A stretch of DNA of 64,000 bases from Pseudomonadota bacterium (GTDB taxonomy: Bacteria; Pseudomonadota; Gammaproteobacteria; Burkholderiales; Burkholderiaceae_C). Within the stretch, counting starts at the first letter, position 1. Each line of letters starts with the position of its first letter. The notes under the pieces are model-generated. The model had not been told where the DNA came from. It ran no database searches and saw only the letters and a list, made by a program, of their open reading frames with translations. The position numbers and the translations under genes were made by a program. The stretch is taken from positions 18,357 to 82,356 of the forward strand of contig JADFIG010000014.1 in the NCBI GenBank assembly GCA_022566735.1, in the 5' to 3' direction. Shown here piece after piece: positions 19,275-28,100 of the stretch.

Positions 19275-20300
19275 TCACTTCAGGAAGCTGTCGGCGTCGA
19301 TGTCGCTGCCGGCCTTGTCATCCCAGAACTTGCCCAGCGAGCCCAGGGGGGTGCGGGTGCCCGCGTTCTGGGTCCACATGCGGTCGGAGATGTTCTGCAG
19401 TTGGGCCTGGGCGATGGCGTCCAGCAGGCGGTAGTCCTTGCTGGCCTTGAAGTCCTTGGGGGCGCTGAAGCGCTTGAGCACCTCGCGCAGGCGGGCCTGG
19501 TCGTCGGAGGACTGGGCGGCCACGGCGGCCATCACGTGGGCCAGGCGCACGCCCTTGCTTTCGGCCAGGGTCATGTTGGCGTCGAAGGTGCCTTTGACGT
19601 CCTTGCCGTCGGCGGCACCGGGGATGATGCTCCACACCACGGCGCGTGCGGCCTGCGGGGCACCCCACCATTTCGTGTTATCCAGGCAGTTCATGGCGCG
19701 CTCGACCAGCGGGGCCGTGTCGGTGGGCACGCCCACGGTCTGCTGCGCGGCGATGTCGTTCTGCATGGCCTGCAGGCCGGCCACCGAGCCCAGCAGGTAG
19801 ACCATTTCGTCGAAGTCACGCTTGAAGGCGGGGCAACTGCTGCCGTACTTGAAGAAGTACTTCTGCTCCAGCTTGGTCTTCATGCGCGAGAAGGACGTGT
19901 ATTGGCGGTCGGCGGCCAGGGCCAGCAGGCGTTTCTGGCCGATGCGGGCGTCCAGGGCCTCGTCGGAGCGCTTGTCGCGCGAGGCGCGCAGGTAGCGCAT
20001 CTCTTCGCCGATGGCCTGGTTCTCGGCGCACACGCCGGCCGAGGACAGCAGCACGGTCTCCATCAGCGAGGGGTCGCCGTGGAAGTTGCGGGCGGCACCC
20101 ACCAGCGGGGCGTTGACCGTCGAGAAGTTGCACACCATCTCCACGTCACCGATCTGCAGCACCGGCGGGGTGAAACCGTCTTCCAGGATGGAAAGGGTGG
20201 TTCCGGCCACGTTGGACTCGATCAGGGCGCAACCGCCCATGGCCAGGGCCGTGGCGGCCATGGCGGTGGCGGTGAGCAGGCGGGTCATCCGAGCGATCAT
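19275..20300 (-). CDS. TatT-like lipoprotein (TRAP transporter T-component)
   Basis: 341 residues, predicted lipoprotein: a hydrophobic signal (MTRLLTATAMAATALAMGGC) ends with lipobox MGGC. The rest is mostly helical (MVCNFSTVNAPLVGAARNF, EMRYLRASRDKRSDEALDAR) and resembles the TatT family, helical TPR-like lipoproteins that pair with TRAP binding proteins in the periplasm; this is a family judgement. Its position ahead of a binding protein and QM permease fits. The ATG at 20300 was chosen for a GGAG site 7 nt upstream; 20288 is an alternative that also keeps the lipobox. Confidence 0.75.
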   Translation of the reverse strand: MIARMTRLLTATAMAATALAMGGCALIESNVAGTTLSILEDGFTPPVLQIGDVEMVCNFSTVNAPLVGAARNFHGDPSLMETVLLSSAGVCAENQAIGEEMRYLRASRDKRSDEALDARIGQKRLLALAADRQYTSFSRMKTKLEQKYFFKYGSSCPAFKRDFDEMVYLLGSVAGLQAMQNDIAAQQTVGVPTDTAPLVERAMNCLDNTKWWGAPQAARAVVWSIIPGAADGKDVKGTFDANMTLAESKGVRLAHVMAAVAAQSSDDQARLREVLKRFSAPKDFKASKDYRLLDAIAQAQLQNISDRMWTQNAGTRTPLGSLGKFWDDKAGSDIDADSFLK

Positions 20301-20497
20301 CAAGTGTCTCCAGCAAGATTCTGTTGTTGTGTGGCGCGCGGCATGCACCCACAGGCTCGGGAAATTCTAGCGGCGCCCCCCTGGGCAACCGGCCCGTCCC
20401 GATTAGGGATAGACCCCGATGCCCAGCGGCACTGGTGGCGTCTCTCCTGGGGACGCAGGTGGGCATGGGCGTGAGGCTGTCACGAAAAAACCCGCAG

Positions 20498-20522
20498 AAA
20501 AAAAGCCCGCATGGTGCGGGCT
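20498..20522 (-). terminator. Intrinsic terminator after ettA
   Basis: AGCCCGCA (20504-20511) pairs with TGCGGGCT (20515-20522) across a 3-nt loop, followed on the minus strand by seven T (complement of 20498-20504). It lies 24 bp after the ettA stop. Confidence 0.92.
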
Positions 20523-20545
20523 TGGGGAGAGGGGCGGGGTGGGCT

Positions 20546-22210
<1,665 letters not shown>

Positions 22211-22258
22211 GGGGTGGTGCTGTGAGGGTGCGTGGCGAGGTTCGCCAAACCGTGTAGC

Positions 22259-23782
22259 TTAAGGCATGCGGGCCTGCGCGGCCAGACCGCCGCGCGCCTG
22301 CGCTCCCCAATGCGTCCGGCCGGTCAGCACCGACCACCAGCCCCAGGCCGCGGCCGTGTGGCGCAGCAGCTGGAAGGTGAAGGGTTCGGCCAGGGCCGCC
22401 AGCAGGGCGCGGGCGGGGCTGGCGCGGCGGGCGTCGCCCACCCACTGGCGGTAGAGGCGCACCGACCAGAGGTGGTAGATCAGGTCGATGAAGGTCTTCA
22501 GGCCGATGACGCTGAGTGCCGGCAGCACCACCTGGTACTGGCCCACCGCCAGGAAACCCAGCAGCAGGCAGAAGGCCGTGATGCCGTAGAGCGGCTGCAG
22601 GGTGTCGGCCGCCTTGACGGGCAGCATCCGCGTGCCCAGGGTGCCCAGCGCGGGGTTGCCGACCATGTCGCGGTACCAGTATTGCGTCTGCAGGAAGCCG
22701 CCAAACCAGCGGCGGCGCTGGCGCAGGAAGGCCATCAGCGTGCTCGGCGCTTCGGTGCGTGCCTGCGCCTGGCCGAGCACGCGCACGGTCCAGCCCAGGC
22801 CCCGTCGGTGCGAGTGACGGTGCAGGCGGTGGATGAGTTCGTAGTCCTCGACCAGGCAGTCGGGGTCGAAGCCGCCCACCTGGATCACGGCCTGGCGGCG
22901 GAACGCGGCGAAGGCGCCTGAGACCAGCAGCAGGCTGTTGTGCTGCGCCCAGGCGTGGCGCGAGAGGAAGTTGCGGATGTACTCGTAGGTCTGAAAGCCT
23001 TCCATCACCCGGCCGGTCAGGCCCGGGGCGCAGACGGGGGTGATCACGCCCGTGGCAGCGGCCAGCGAGGCTTCCTGGGCGAAAGCCTGGCGCACCGCGG
23101 CCACGGCGCCAGGCTCCAACAGGGTGTCGGCATCGACGGTGAGCACGATGTCGGTGTCCAGCAGCGGCAGCGCGGCGTTGAGTGCACGTGCCTTGCCGCC
23201 GTGTGGCAGGCGCAGCCAGCGCAGGCCGGGGTGGATGGGGCTGTCGATGCTGAGTTGGCCGGGCTCGGGCGTGCCAAGGCCGCAGTGCTGCCGCAGCCAC
23301 TGCGCCGTCCCATCGCTGGAGCCGTCGTCGGCGATGAGGATCTGGTCCGGGCGATCGCCTTGCGTCAGCAGCGCGTGGAGGGTGACGGGCAGCACGGCCG
23401 CCTCGTTGTGGGCGGCGATGATCACGCCCAGGCTGGGGCGGCCGACGTCCTGATGCCGAGCGTCGGTGGCGTCGGCGCAGCCGGGGGCCGCGTGCCGCGA
23501 CGGGGTGCTCGGATCGCGCAGCAGGCCACGCCGATCGCGCCACAGACCGCGCGTCTGCCAGGCCACGAACAGCAGCAGCACGGTGTCGTAGCTGGCATAG
23601 ACCACCCCCACCGACCAGGCCAGCAGGCTGTTGTCCTGGAAGGCGGCCCACAGCAGCAGCACCCACAGCAGCAGCACGCCGCCATGCACGGCCAGGCTGT
23701 GCCAGGGGGTGACGGCCGGTTGGAAACGCGGGGAGTTGCGGTGCAGGGCTTCTGCGAGCGCGGCGGGTGGCAGGGCGGTCAT
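22259..23782 (-). CDS. Membrane-bound processive family 2 glycosyltransferase
   Basis: 507 residues. N-terminal membrane segments (about 25-70), a cytoplasmic GT-A domain and C-terminal membrane segments (about 370-430). The D,D,D,QxxRW signature of processive synthases is complete: LIADDGSSDGT, VDADT, VEDYEL and QRRRW. Relatives (PgaC/IcaA, cellulose or hyaluronan synthases) extrude polysaccharides, but no other exopolysaccharide genes lie nearby, so product and pathway are open. The start MTALPPAALAEALHRNSP was preferred to an upstream ATG (23830) giving 16 unlikely residues; ribosome-binding sites are weak for both. Confidence 0.85.
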   Translation of the reverse strand: MTALPPAALAEALHRNSPRFQPAVTPWHSLAVHGGVLLLWVLLLWAAFQDNSLLAWSVGVVYASYDTVLLLFVAWQTRGLWRDRRGLLRDPSTPSRHAAPGCADATDARHQDVGRPSLGVIIAAHNEAAVLPVTLHALLTQGDRPDQILIADDGSSDGTAQWLRQHCGLGTPEPGQLSIDSPIHPGLRWLRLPHGGKARALNAALPLLDTDIVLTVDADTLLEPGAVAAVRQAFAQEASLAAATGVITPVCAPGLTGRVMEGFQTYEYIRNFLSRHAWAQHNSLLLVSGAFAAFRRQAVIQVGGFDPDCLVEDYELIHRLHRHSHRRGLGWTVRVLGQAQARTEAPSTLMAFLRQRRRWFGGFLQTQYWYRDMVGNPALGTLGTRMLPVKAADTLQPLYGITAFCLLLGFLAVGQYQVVLPALSVIGLKTFIDLIYHLWSVRLYRQWVGDARRASPARALLAALAEPFTFQLLRHTAAAWGWWSVLTGRTHWGAQARGGLAAQARMP

Positions 23783-23914
23783 GGCGTCGGGCGCACACCC
23801 TGCATGCCCTGGGAGGGGCCTGGGGGCCATGAGGCCGGGTGGGGCGAGGAAGTTGGTTATGCTGCAAGTCTAGGCAGGCATCGTCATGCTTGCACCGAAC
23901 AGGGTCTTGTCAGG

Positions 23915-24478
23915 ATGTCATCGCAACCGAGCCATCGTTACAGCAGCATCGCCATCGTCCTGCACTGGGTCACGGCAGTGCTGATGCTGGGCAACATCGT
24001 GCTGATCTGGGTGGTCGATGAACTGCCCGACGAGCGCGTGCGCTGGGCCATCGACACCCACAAGTCGATCGGCATCACCGTGCTGGGGCTCTTTGTGCTG
24101 CGTCTGCTGTGGCGCCTGGGGACCCGCCCGCCTGCGCTCGACGGGTTGTCGGCCTGGGAGCAGGTCGCGGCCAAGTGGGGGCACATCGGTCTGTACGTCC
24201 TGCTGGCGGCTTTGCCGCTGTCAGGCTGGCTGCACGACTCCGCCTGGAAGGATGCGGCGGCCCACCCGATGAGCCTGTTCGGCCTGGTGCCGTGGCCGCG
24301 CATCGGCATCGTCATGGGGCTGGAGCCGGGGCTCAAGGAGCAGCTGCACGACCTCTTCGGCGAGCTGCACGAGTGGCTGGCCAACGGCTTCTATCTGCTG
24401 TTTGCCCTGCATGTGCTGGGGGCCCTGAAGCACCAGTTCCTGGACCGGCAGAAGCTGTTGCAGCGCATGTGGTTCTGA
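23915..24478 (+). CDS. Cytochrome b561
   Basis: 187 residues, four predicted membrane helices, di-heme b-type cytochrome of the CybB/YodB type. The heme-ligand histidines lie in IAIVLHWVTAVL, DTHKSIGITVLG, ELHEWLANGFY and FALHVLGALKHQFLD. It moves electrons in the inner membrane, typically from ubiquinol. The start MSSQPSHRYSSIAIVLHW gives the family N-terminus. Divergent from the glycosyltransferase. Confidence 0.92.
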   Translation: MSSQPSHRYSSIAIVLHWVTAVLMLGNIVLIWVVDELPDERVRWAIDTHKSIGITVLGLFVLRLLWRLGTRPPALDGLSAWEQVAAKWGHIGLYVLLAALPLSGWLHDSAWKDAAAHPMSLFGLVPWPRIGIVMGLEPGLKEQLHDLFGELHEWLANGFYLLFALHVLGALKHQFLDRQKLLQRMWF

Positions 24479-24563
24479 GCCCCGGGCCCCGGGGGGGCGC
24501 GGGGATCGTCGCGACACCGCTGTTGCGGTTTGTTGTGCGGGCTGTTGCGCGATTCGGGTCGGT

Positions 24564-24755
24564 TCAGGCGCGCAGTCGTTGCAACAGGGCCTGGGTTTCT
24601 GCGGCAGCGATGCGCTGGCCCTCTTCGTCGGTCATGCTGGCGAGCTCCATCAGCGACATCTTCAGTCGCATGAGGCCATCACGGAGGTTGAACAGGGCTT
24701 CCTGCATCTCGGCCACCTGGGCTGCGGACGGTTCGATGTGGCGTTCGGTGGACAT
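24564..24755 (-). CDS. Small conserved-looking hydrophilic protein, function unknown
   Basis: 63 residues starting MSTERHIEPSAAQVAEMQEA and ending ETQALLQRLRA. Predominantly helical and amphipathic, with no signal or membrane segment. The AGGAG site (minus strand, just upstream of the ATG at 24755) and a clean stop support translation. I do not recognise the family. It faces cytochrome b561 tail to tail. Confidence 0.6.
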   Translation of the reverse strand: MSTERHIEPSAAQVAEMQEALFNLRDGLMRLKMSLMELASMTDEEGQRIAAAETQALLQRLRA

Positions 24756-24925
24756 GGTCTGCTCCTGGGCCCCTTGTGGGTACTGCGTTCCGGTCGCCGT
24801 CGGGGCGATGTGCCAGCGACCTTGCTTTGACTGTAGCGAGGGGGGGCAGGAGGGGCTAGCGCCCGATTGAGGGGTCTGTGGAGCGGCGGCGGGCTGTCGC
24901 TGCGCGGGGTGCCGCGATCCGGCAG

Positions 24926-25270
24926 TCAGTTTCGCAATGCGGCCTGTCGGGCGAGCCAGGCGGCCACGTCGGCGGCCTCGGTGTCGATGGCCCATTGCTT
25001 GCGGCGGCCACTGGCGCCTCGCAGCAACTCGATGTGCGATTGCGGCAGGCCCAGTTGCTGTGCCAGCCATTTGCGCAGGGCCTCGTTGGCTGCGCCGTCC
25101 ACCGGCGGGGCGGCCAGGCGCAAGCGCAGCGCGCCGTCATGCCAGCCGACGATCTCGGTGCGCTTGGCGTTGGGTGAAACGCTCACGTCGAGGATGGCGC
25201 GCGAGGCGCCCGCCTTGCGTTCCTCGCGCAGACAGGGCCAGGGTGAGGCGGCGTCGGAAGGGCTCGTCAT
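24926..25270 (-). CDS. YggU family protein (DUF167)
   Basis: 114 residues. The DUF167/YggU signature is clear: LDVSVSPNAKRTEIVGWHDG followed by LRLAAPPVDGAANEALRKWL. These small proteins are widespread and of unknown function. The ATG at 25270 was chosen because the family starts shortly before VSVSPNAK; upstream residues overlap the terminator of the histone gene. The 170-bp gap to the 63-residue gene holds no other gene. Confidence 0.88.
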   Translation of the reverse strand: MTSPSDAASPWPCLREERKAGASRAILDVSVSPNAKRTEIVGWHDGALRLRLAAPPVDGAANEALRKWLAQQLGLPQSHIELLRGASGRRKQWAIDTEAADVAAWLARQAALRN

Positions 25271-25276
25271 GGGATG

Positions 25277-25300
25277 AAAAAACCCGGCCGAAGCCGGGTT
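25277..25300 (-). terminator. Intrinsic terminator of the H1-like histone gene
   Basis: AACCCGGC (25281-25288) pairs with GCCGGGTT (25293-25300) across a 4-nt loop, followed on the minus strand by six T (complement of 25277-25282). It lies 45 bp after the histone-like stop and touches the YggU start region. Confidence 0.92.
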
Positions 25301-25345
25301 TGAGTGCGCTGTGTGCATCAGGCCCACCGAAGCGGGCCATCGGCA

Positions 25346-25819
25346 TCAGGGCTTGTTGCCCGTCGGGAAGGGCCAGGCAGCCTGGGGGCTCAGCGTGGTC
25401 TTCGCAGCGGGAGCAGCCTTTTTCGCAGGGGCAGGCTTGGCGGCGGGCTTCTTGGCTGCGGCCTTCTTGGCAGCAGGCTTGGCAGCAGGCTTCTTGGCCA
25501 CGGCCGCCTTCTTCGGGGCGGCCTTCTTGACGGCAGCAGCCTTCTTGGCGGGTGCAGCCTTCTTCACGGCAACCTTCTTCACCGCGACCTTCTTGGCCGG
25601 TGCGGCCTTCTTCACCGCGGCCTTCTTGGCGGGTGCAGCCTTCTTCACGGCGGCCTTCTTGGCGGGCGCAGCCTTCTTGACGGCAGCCTTCTTGGCCGGA
25701 GCGGCCTTCTTCACAGCGACCTTCTTGGCGGGCGCAGCCTTCTTGACGGCGGCCTTCTTGGCGGGTGCAGCCTTCTTCACGGCGACCTTCTTGGGTGCCA
25801 CTTTCTTCGCAGTTGCCAT
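25346..25819 (-). CDS. H1-like histone, Lys/Ala/Pro repeat protein
   Basis: 157 residues. After MATAKKVAPKKVAVKK it is almost entirely repeats of KKAAPAKKAAV type, giving a very basic, disordered, DNA-binding protein like the eukaryotic H1 tail and bacterial H1 homologues of Bordetella and other Burkholderiales. The C-terminus TTLSPQAAWPFPTGNKP is a conserved non-repetitive tail of this family. The start follows a strong AAGGAG site. A perfect hairpin-forming repeat lies 33 bp upstream of the start. Expected role: nucleoid compaction or DNA binding. Confidence 0.9.
   Translation of the reverse strand: MATAKKVAPKKVAVKKAAPAKKAAVKKAAPAKKVAVKKAAPAKKAAVKKAAPAKKAAVKKAAPAKKAAVKKAAPAKKVAVKKVAVKKAAPAKKAAAVKKAAPKKAAVAKKPAAKPAAKKAAAKKPAAKPAPAKKAAPAAKTTLSPQAAWPFPTGNKP
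25415..25800. repeat. Imperfect repeats encoding Lys/Ala/Pro units
   Basis: Degenerate repeats of roughly 33 bp inside the histone-like gene, on the coding strand alternating AAGAAGGC and GCACCCGC-like blocks. Because of the periodicity, all frames stay open and spurious long frames arise here. Copy number is likely to vary between strains. Confidence 0.75.
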
Positions 25820-25851
25820 ACGTTTCTCCTTGATCAAGTTGCAAAGAGCGC

Positions 25852-25872
25852 TGTGCTGCAGCATGCAGCACA
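25852..25872. promoter_or_regulatory. Perfect 9-bp inverted repeat upstream of the histone gene
   Basis: TGTGCTGCA (25852-25860) and TGCAGCACA (25864-25872) with a 3-nt spacer. It lies between nrdB and the histone-like gene, 33 bp ahead of the latter's start. No T-run follows, so an operator or 5' leader hairpin is more likely than a terminator. Confidence 0.45.
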
Positions 25873-25980
25873 GGCATCCACCACCCGACGCCCCCTAGGA
25901 TCTGGACGCGGTGTGGTGAATGGGGTGGGCCGGAGGGGCATGTCCTGCAATCCCGTCTGCTCTTTGTGGCCGATCAAGGA

Positions 25981-27186
25981 TCAATCCCAGGACAGGGCAC
26001 CGCCCGACTGGTATTCAATGACGCGGGTTTCGAAGAAGTTGCGTTCCTTCTTCAGGTCAATCATTTCGCTCATCCAGGGGAAGGGGTTCTCTTCGTTGGG
26101 GAAGAGCTCGTCCAGTCCGATCTGGGTGGCGCGGCGGTTGGCGATGTAGCGCAGATAGCCCTTGAACATCGAGGCGTTCAGGCCCAGCACGCCACGGGGC
26201 ATGGTGTCTTCAGCGTAGCGGTACTCCAGCTCGACCGCTTTGAGGAACAGCGCCTTGATTTCGGCCTTGAACTCGGCCGTCCACAGGTGCGGGTTCTCCA
26301 GCTTGAGCTGGTTGATGAGGTCGATGCCGAAGTTGCAGTGCATCGACTCGTCGCGCAGGATGTACTGGTACTGCTCGGCCGCACCGGTCATCTTGTTCTG
26401 GCGGCCCAGCGCGAGGATCTGGGTGAAGCCGACGTAGAAGAACAGGCCTTCCATCAGGCAGGCGAAGACGATCAGCGACTTCAGCAGCGTCTGGTCGTTC
26501 TCTTGCGTGCCGGTCTTGAAGTTCGGATCCATGATCGCCTCGATGAAGGGGATCAGGAACTCGTCCTTGTCGCGGATGGACTGGACCTCGTGGTAGGCGT
26601 TGAAGATCTCGGACTCGTCCAGGCCCAGGCTCTCAACGATGTATTGATAGGCGTGGGTGTGGATGGCTTCTTCAAAGGCCTGGCGCAGCAGGAACTGGCG
26701 GCACTCGGGCGCCGTGATGTGGCGGTAGGTGCCCAGGGTGATGTTGTTGGCGGCCAGCGAGTCGGCGGTCACGAAGAAGCCGAGGTTGCGCTTGATGATG
26801 CGGCGCTCGTCTTCGCTCAGGCCATTGGGATCCTTCCAGAGGGCGATGTCGCGAGACATGTTGACCTCTTGGGGCATCCAGTGGTTGGCGCAGGTGGCGA
26901 GGTACTTTTCCCAGGCCCACTTGTACTTGAAGGGGACGAGCTGGTTGACGTCGGTCTGGCCGTTGATGATGCGCTTGTCGGCGACGTTGACGCGGCGGGC
27001 TGCGCCACTGCTCGCATTGGCCGGCGAGCTGGAAGAGGCCGATGGAGGCAGGCCTTGGGCCGCGCCGGTGCTCATCTGTTCAGCGATGGGTGACGACGGC
27101 GTGTTCCGTGCTGCGCTGTTGGCGTTGTGCACGGAAGCAGGAGGCGTTGAAGAGGAGTTGGACGAGTCGTCTTCCCAGACCAGCAT
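25981..27186 (-). CDS. nrdB: Class Ia ribonucleotide reductase, small (radical) subunit
   Basis: 401 residues. NrdB carries the diiron-tyrosyl radical that activates NrdA for making deoxyribonucleotides. Metal ligands are visible: Asp142 (TADSLA), Glu173 and His176 (EEAIHTHAY), plus the later Glu and His of CLMEGLFF and DESMHCNFG. Tyr180 is in the radical position, so it is the tyrosyl class. The first 65 residues are Ser/Ala/Pro-rich and unconserved. An AGGAAG site precedes the ATG. Normally next to nrdA, it is here separated from it by the recombinase element; the histone-like gene follows. Confidence 0.95.
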   Translation of the reverse strand: MLVWEDDSSNSSSTPPASVHNANSAARNTPSSPIAEQMSTGAAQGLPPSASSSSPANASSGAARRVNVADKRIINGQTDVNQLVPFKYKWAWEKYLATCANHWMPQEVNMSRDIALWKDPNGLSEDERRIIKRNLGFFVTADSLAANNITLGTYRHITAPECRQFLLRQAFEEAIHTHAYQYIVESLGLDESEIFNAYHEVQSIRDKDEFLIPFIEAIMDPNFKTGTQENDQTLLKSLIVFACLMEGLFFYVGFTQILALGRQNKMTGAAEQYQYILRDESMHCNFGIDLINQLKLENPHLWTAEFKAEIKALFLKAVELEYRYAEDTMPRGVLGLNASMFKGYLRYIANRRATQIGLDELFPNEENPFPWMSEMIDLKKERNFFETRVIEYQSGGALSWD

Positions 27187-27338
27187 GGTGAACTTCCTAT
27201 GGAGTCGGATTATGGAAGGGTGTTGTTAAAAACACCAAGCACTTCTTGACATGGAGAGCCCTTGGTTGTTGCGATGGCGCATCGAATGAAGCGTGAAGGA
27301 CCGCACTGCGTCGGTCCTTGCTGCATCGCATCGCCACA

Positions 27339-27369
27339 CATGCCATCGCCTTGAAAGGCCGATGGCATG
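27339..27369. repeat. Hairpin upstream of nrdB
   Basis: CATGCCATCG (27339-27348) and CGATGGCATG (27360-27369), perfect 10-bp arms; the interval adds two more pairs with one bulge around a TTGAAA loop. No T-run on either side. It could be a leader structure or part of the element end. Confidence 0.5.
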
Positions 27370-27512
27370 CGGGTTTCGGGCTCATGGCCTGCTTGCGGGC
27401 CATGTCGGCCGTGTCACTGACAGATAAGTGAAGCTGAGACCTTGGTGATTTTGGCTTGCGTAGTCATAGATTCTCTCGCTTTCGTATGAGGTTTGGGTCG
27501 ATGAACAAAGGA

Positions 27513-27560
27513 CGTCCGTAAGTTTGTCGATAACGAGCGCAGTAAGCGCGCTTACGGACG
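27513..27560. repeat. Nested palindromes near the downstream end of the recombinase operon
   Basis: CGTCCGTAAG (27513-27522) and CTTACGGACG (27551-27560) are perfect 10-bp arms. Overlapping the right arm is a perfect 14-bp palindrome GTAAGCGCGCTTAC (27542-27555). Paired inverted sites of this kind can be recombinase-binding sites; this is only a candidate. Confidence 0.5.
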
Positions 27561-27689
27561 AAGTGGGTTGGGAGATGGTCCGAGGTTGGCAGCAACGCTC
27601 GTTCCGATGAGGGTTTGCTCGAGGCAGGCTGGCGTCGGCGCGGCGTGCCTTCATTGGGCGCTCGAACGCGAAGAACAGATTGAGCAAGG

Positions 27690-28100
27690 TCATTTCCTCC
27701 TCGCAATCTGCGGCAGCGGCGCGTCGAGGCGATCGATCGTCACGTTGTGAAGCATGGCGTTGTAGCGCCAGCGGTCGAACTTGTCGCGGTACTCGTCGAC
27801 CAGCTTCTTGAGCGCGCTGATCTCGGCGTCGCGCGCGGCGAGCATGCGCGAGGCGTCGGCCAAGCTGCCAGGGCTGGGCATTTTGCCCTCTGGCTGCTGG
27901 GCGAGATTCTTCTTGCGCGCCGAGAAGGCGGCCTGGATGTCGGCGTGCGAGCTGAGGCCTGAGCGGCTCGGCAGGTAGCCCAAGACGGGCTTGGCCAGCT
28001 TACAGACGTCGTCCCACGCGATGGCGCCGCGGTCCCAGGTGTGGATCGCGTTGACGATGGTCACCACCTGCTCTGGCTTGATGTGTCGGTTGCGAGCCAT
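27690..28100 (-). CDS. Small coiled-coil protein of the recombinase operon (TnpC-like position)
   Basis: 136 residues, starting MARNRHIKPEQVVTIVNAIH. A basic N-terminal helical region may be a helix-turn-helix; residues about 85-120 (LAARDAEISALKKLVDEYRD) look like a coiled coil. Its ATG overlaps the stop of the 728-residue recombinase by one base (TGATG), so translation is coupled. Size, position and coiled coil recall TnpC of Tn554, an accessory factor, but I see no specific sequence match I can vouch for. Confidence 0.7.
   Translation of the reverse strand: MARNRHIKPEQVVTIVNAIHTWDRGAIAWDDVCKLAKPVLGYLPSRSGLSSHADIQAAFSARKKNLAQQPEGKMPSPGSLADASRMLAARDAEISALKKLVDEYRDKFDRWRYNAMLHNVTIDRLDAPLPQIARRK

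Larger units (their letters stand above)
27187..27689. other. Gene-free stretch between nrdB and the recombinase element
   Basis: 503 bp without a convincing gene. The nrdB-proximal part has a possible weak promoter on the minus strand (TTGGTG, 18 bp, CATAAT; complement of about 27209-27238). It also holds a 10-bp hairpin at 27339-27369 and a nested palindrome at 27513-27560. One end of the inserted element should lie here but I could not define it. No NrdR box was seen here. Confidence 0.5.

Noticed and set aside
24480..24500. GC-rich self-complementary sequence after cytochrome b561 considered as a terminator
   Set aside because: Very strong pairing but no T-run; composition alone can produce it.
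25415..25800. Regular repeats considered as a CRISPR array
   Set aside because: No unique spacers; the periodicity is protein-coding.
25137..25877. 246-codon frame with QEGRREEGCTRQ-like repeats across the histone gene
   Set aside because: It is the shifted-frame reading of the Lys/Ala/Pro repeats; the histone frame has the ribosome-binding site and conserved tail.
27339..27369. Hairpin considered as a transcription terminator
   Set aside because: No T-run on either strand.
27690..27703. Similarity of CATTTCCTCCTCG to an arm of the repeat after nrdA, as possible element ends
   Set aside because: It lies inside the 3' end of the 136-residue gene, needs an inserted base and has no partner arm; likely chance.
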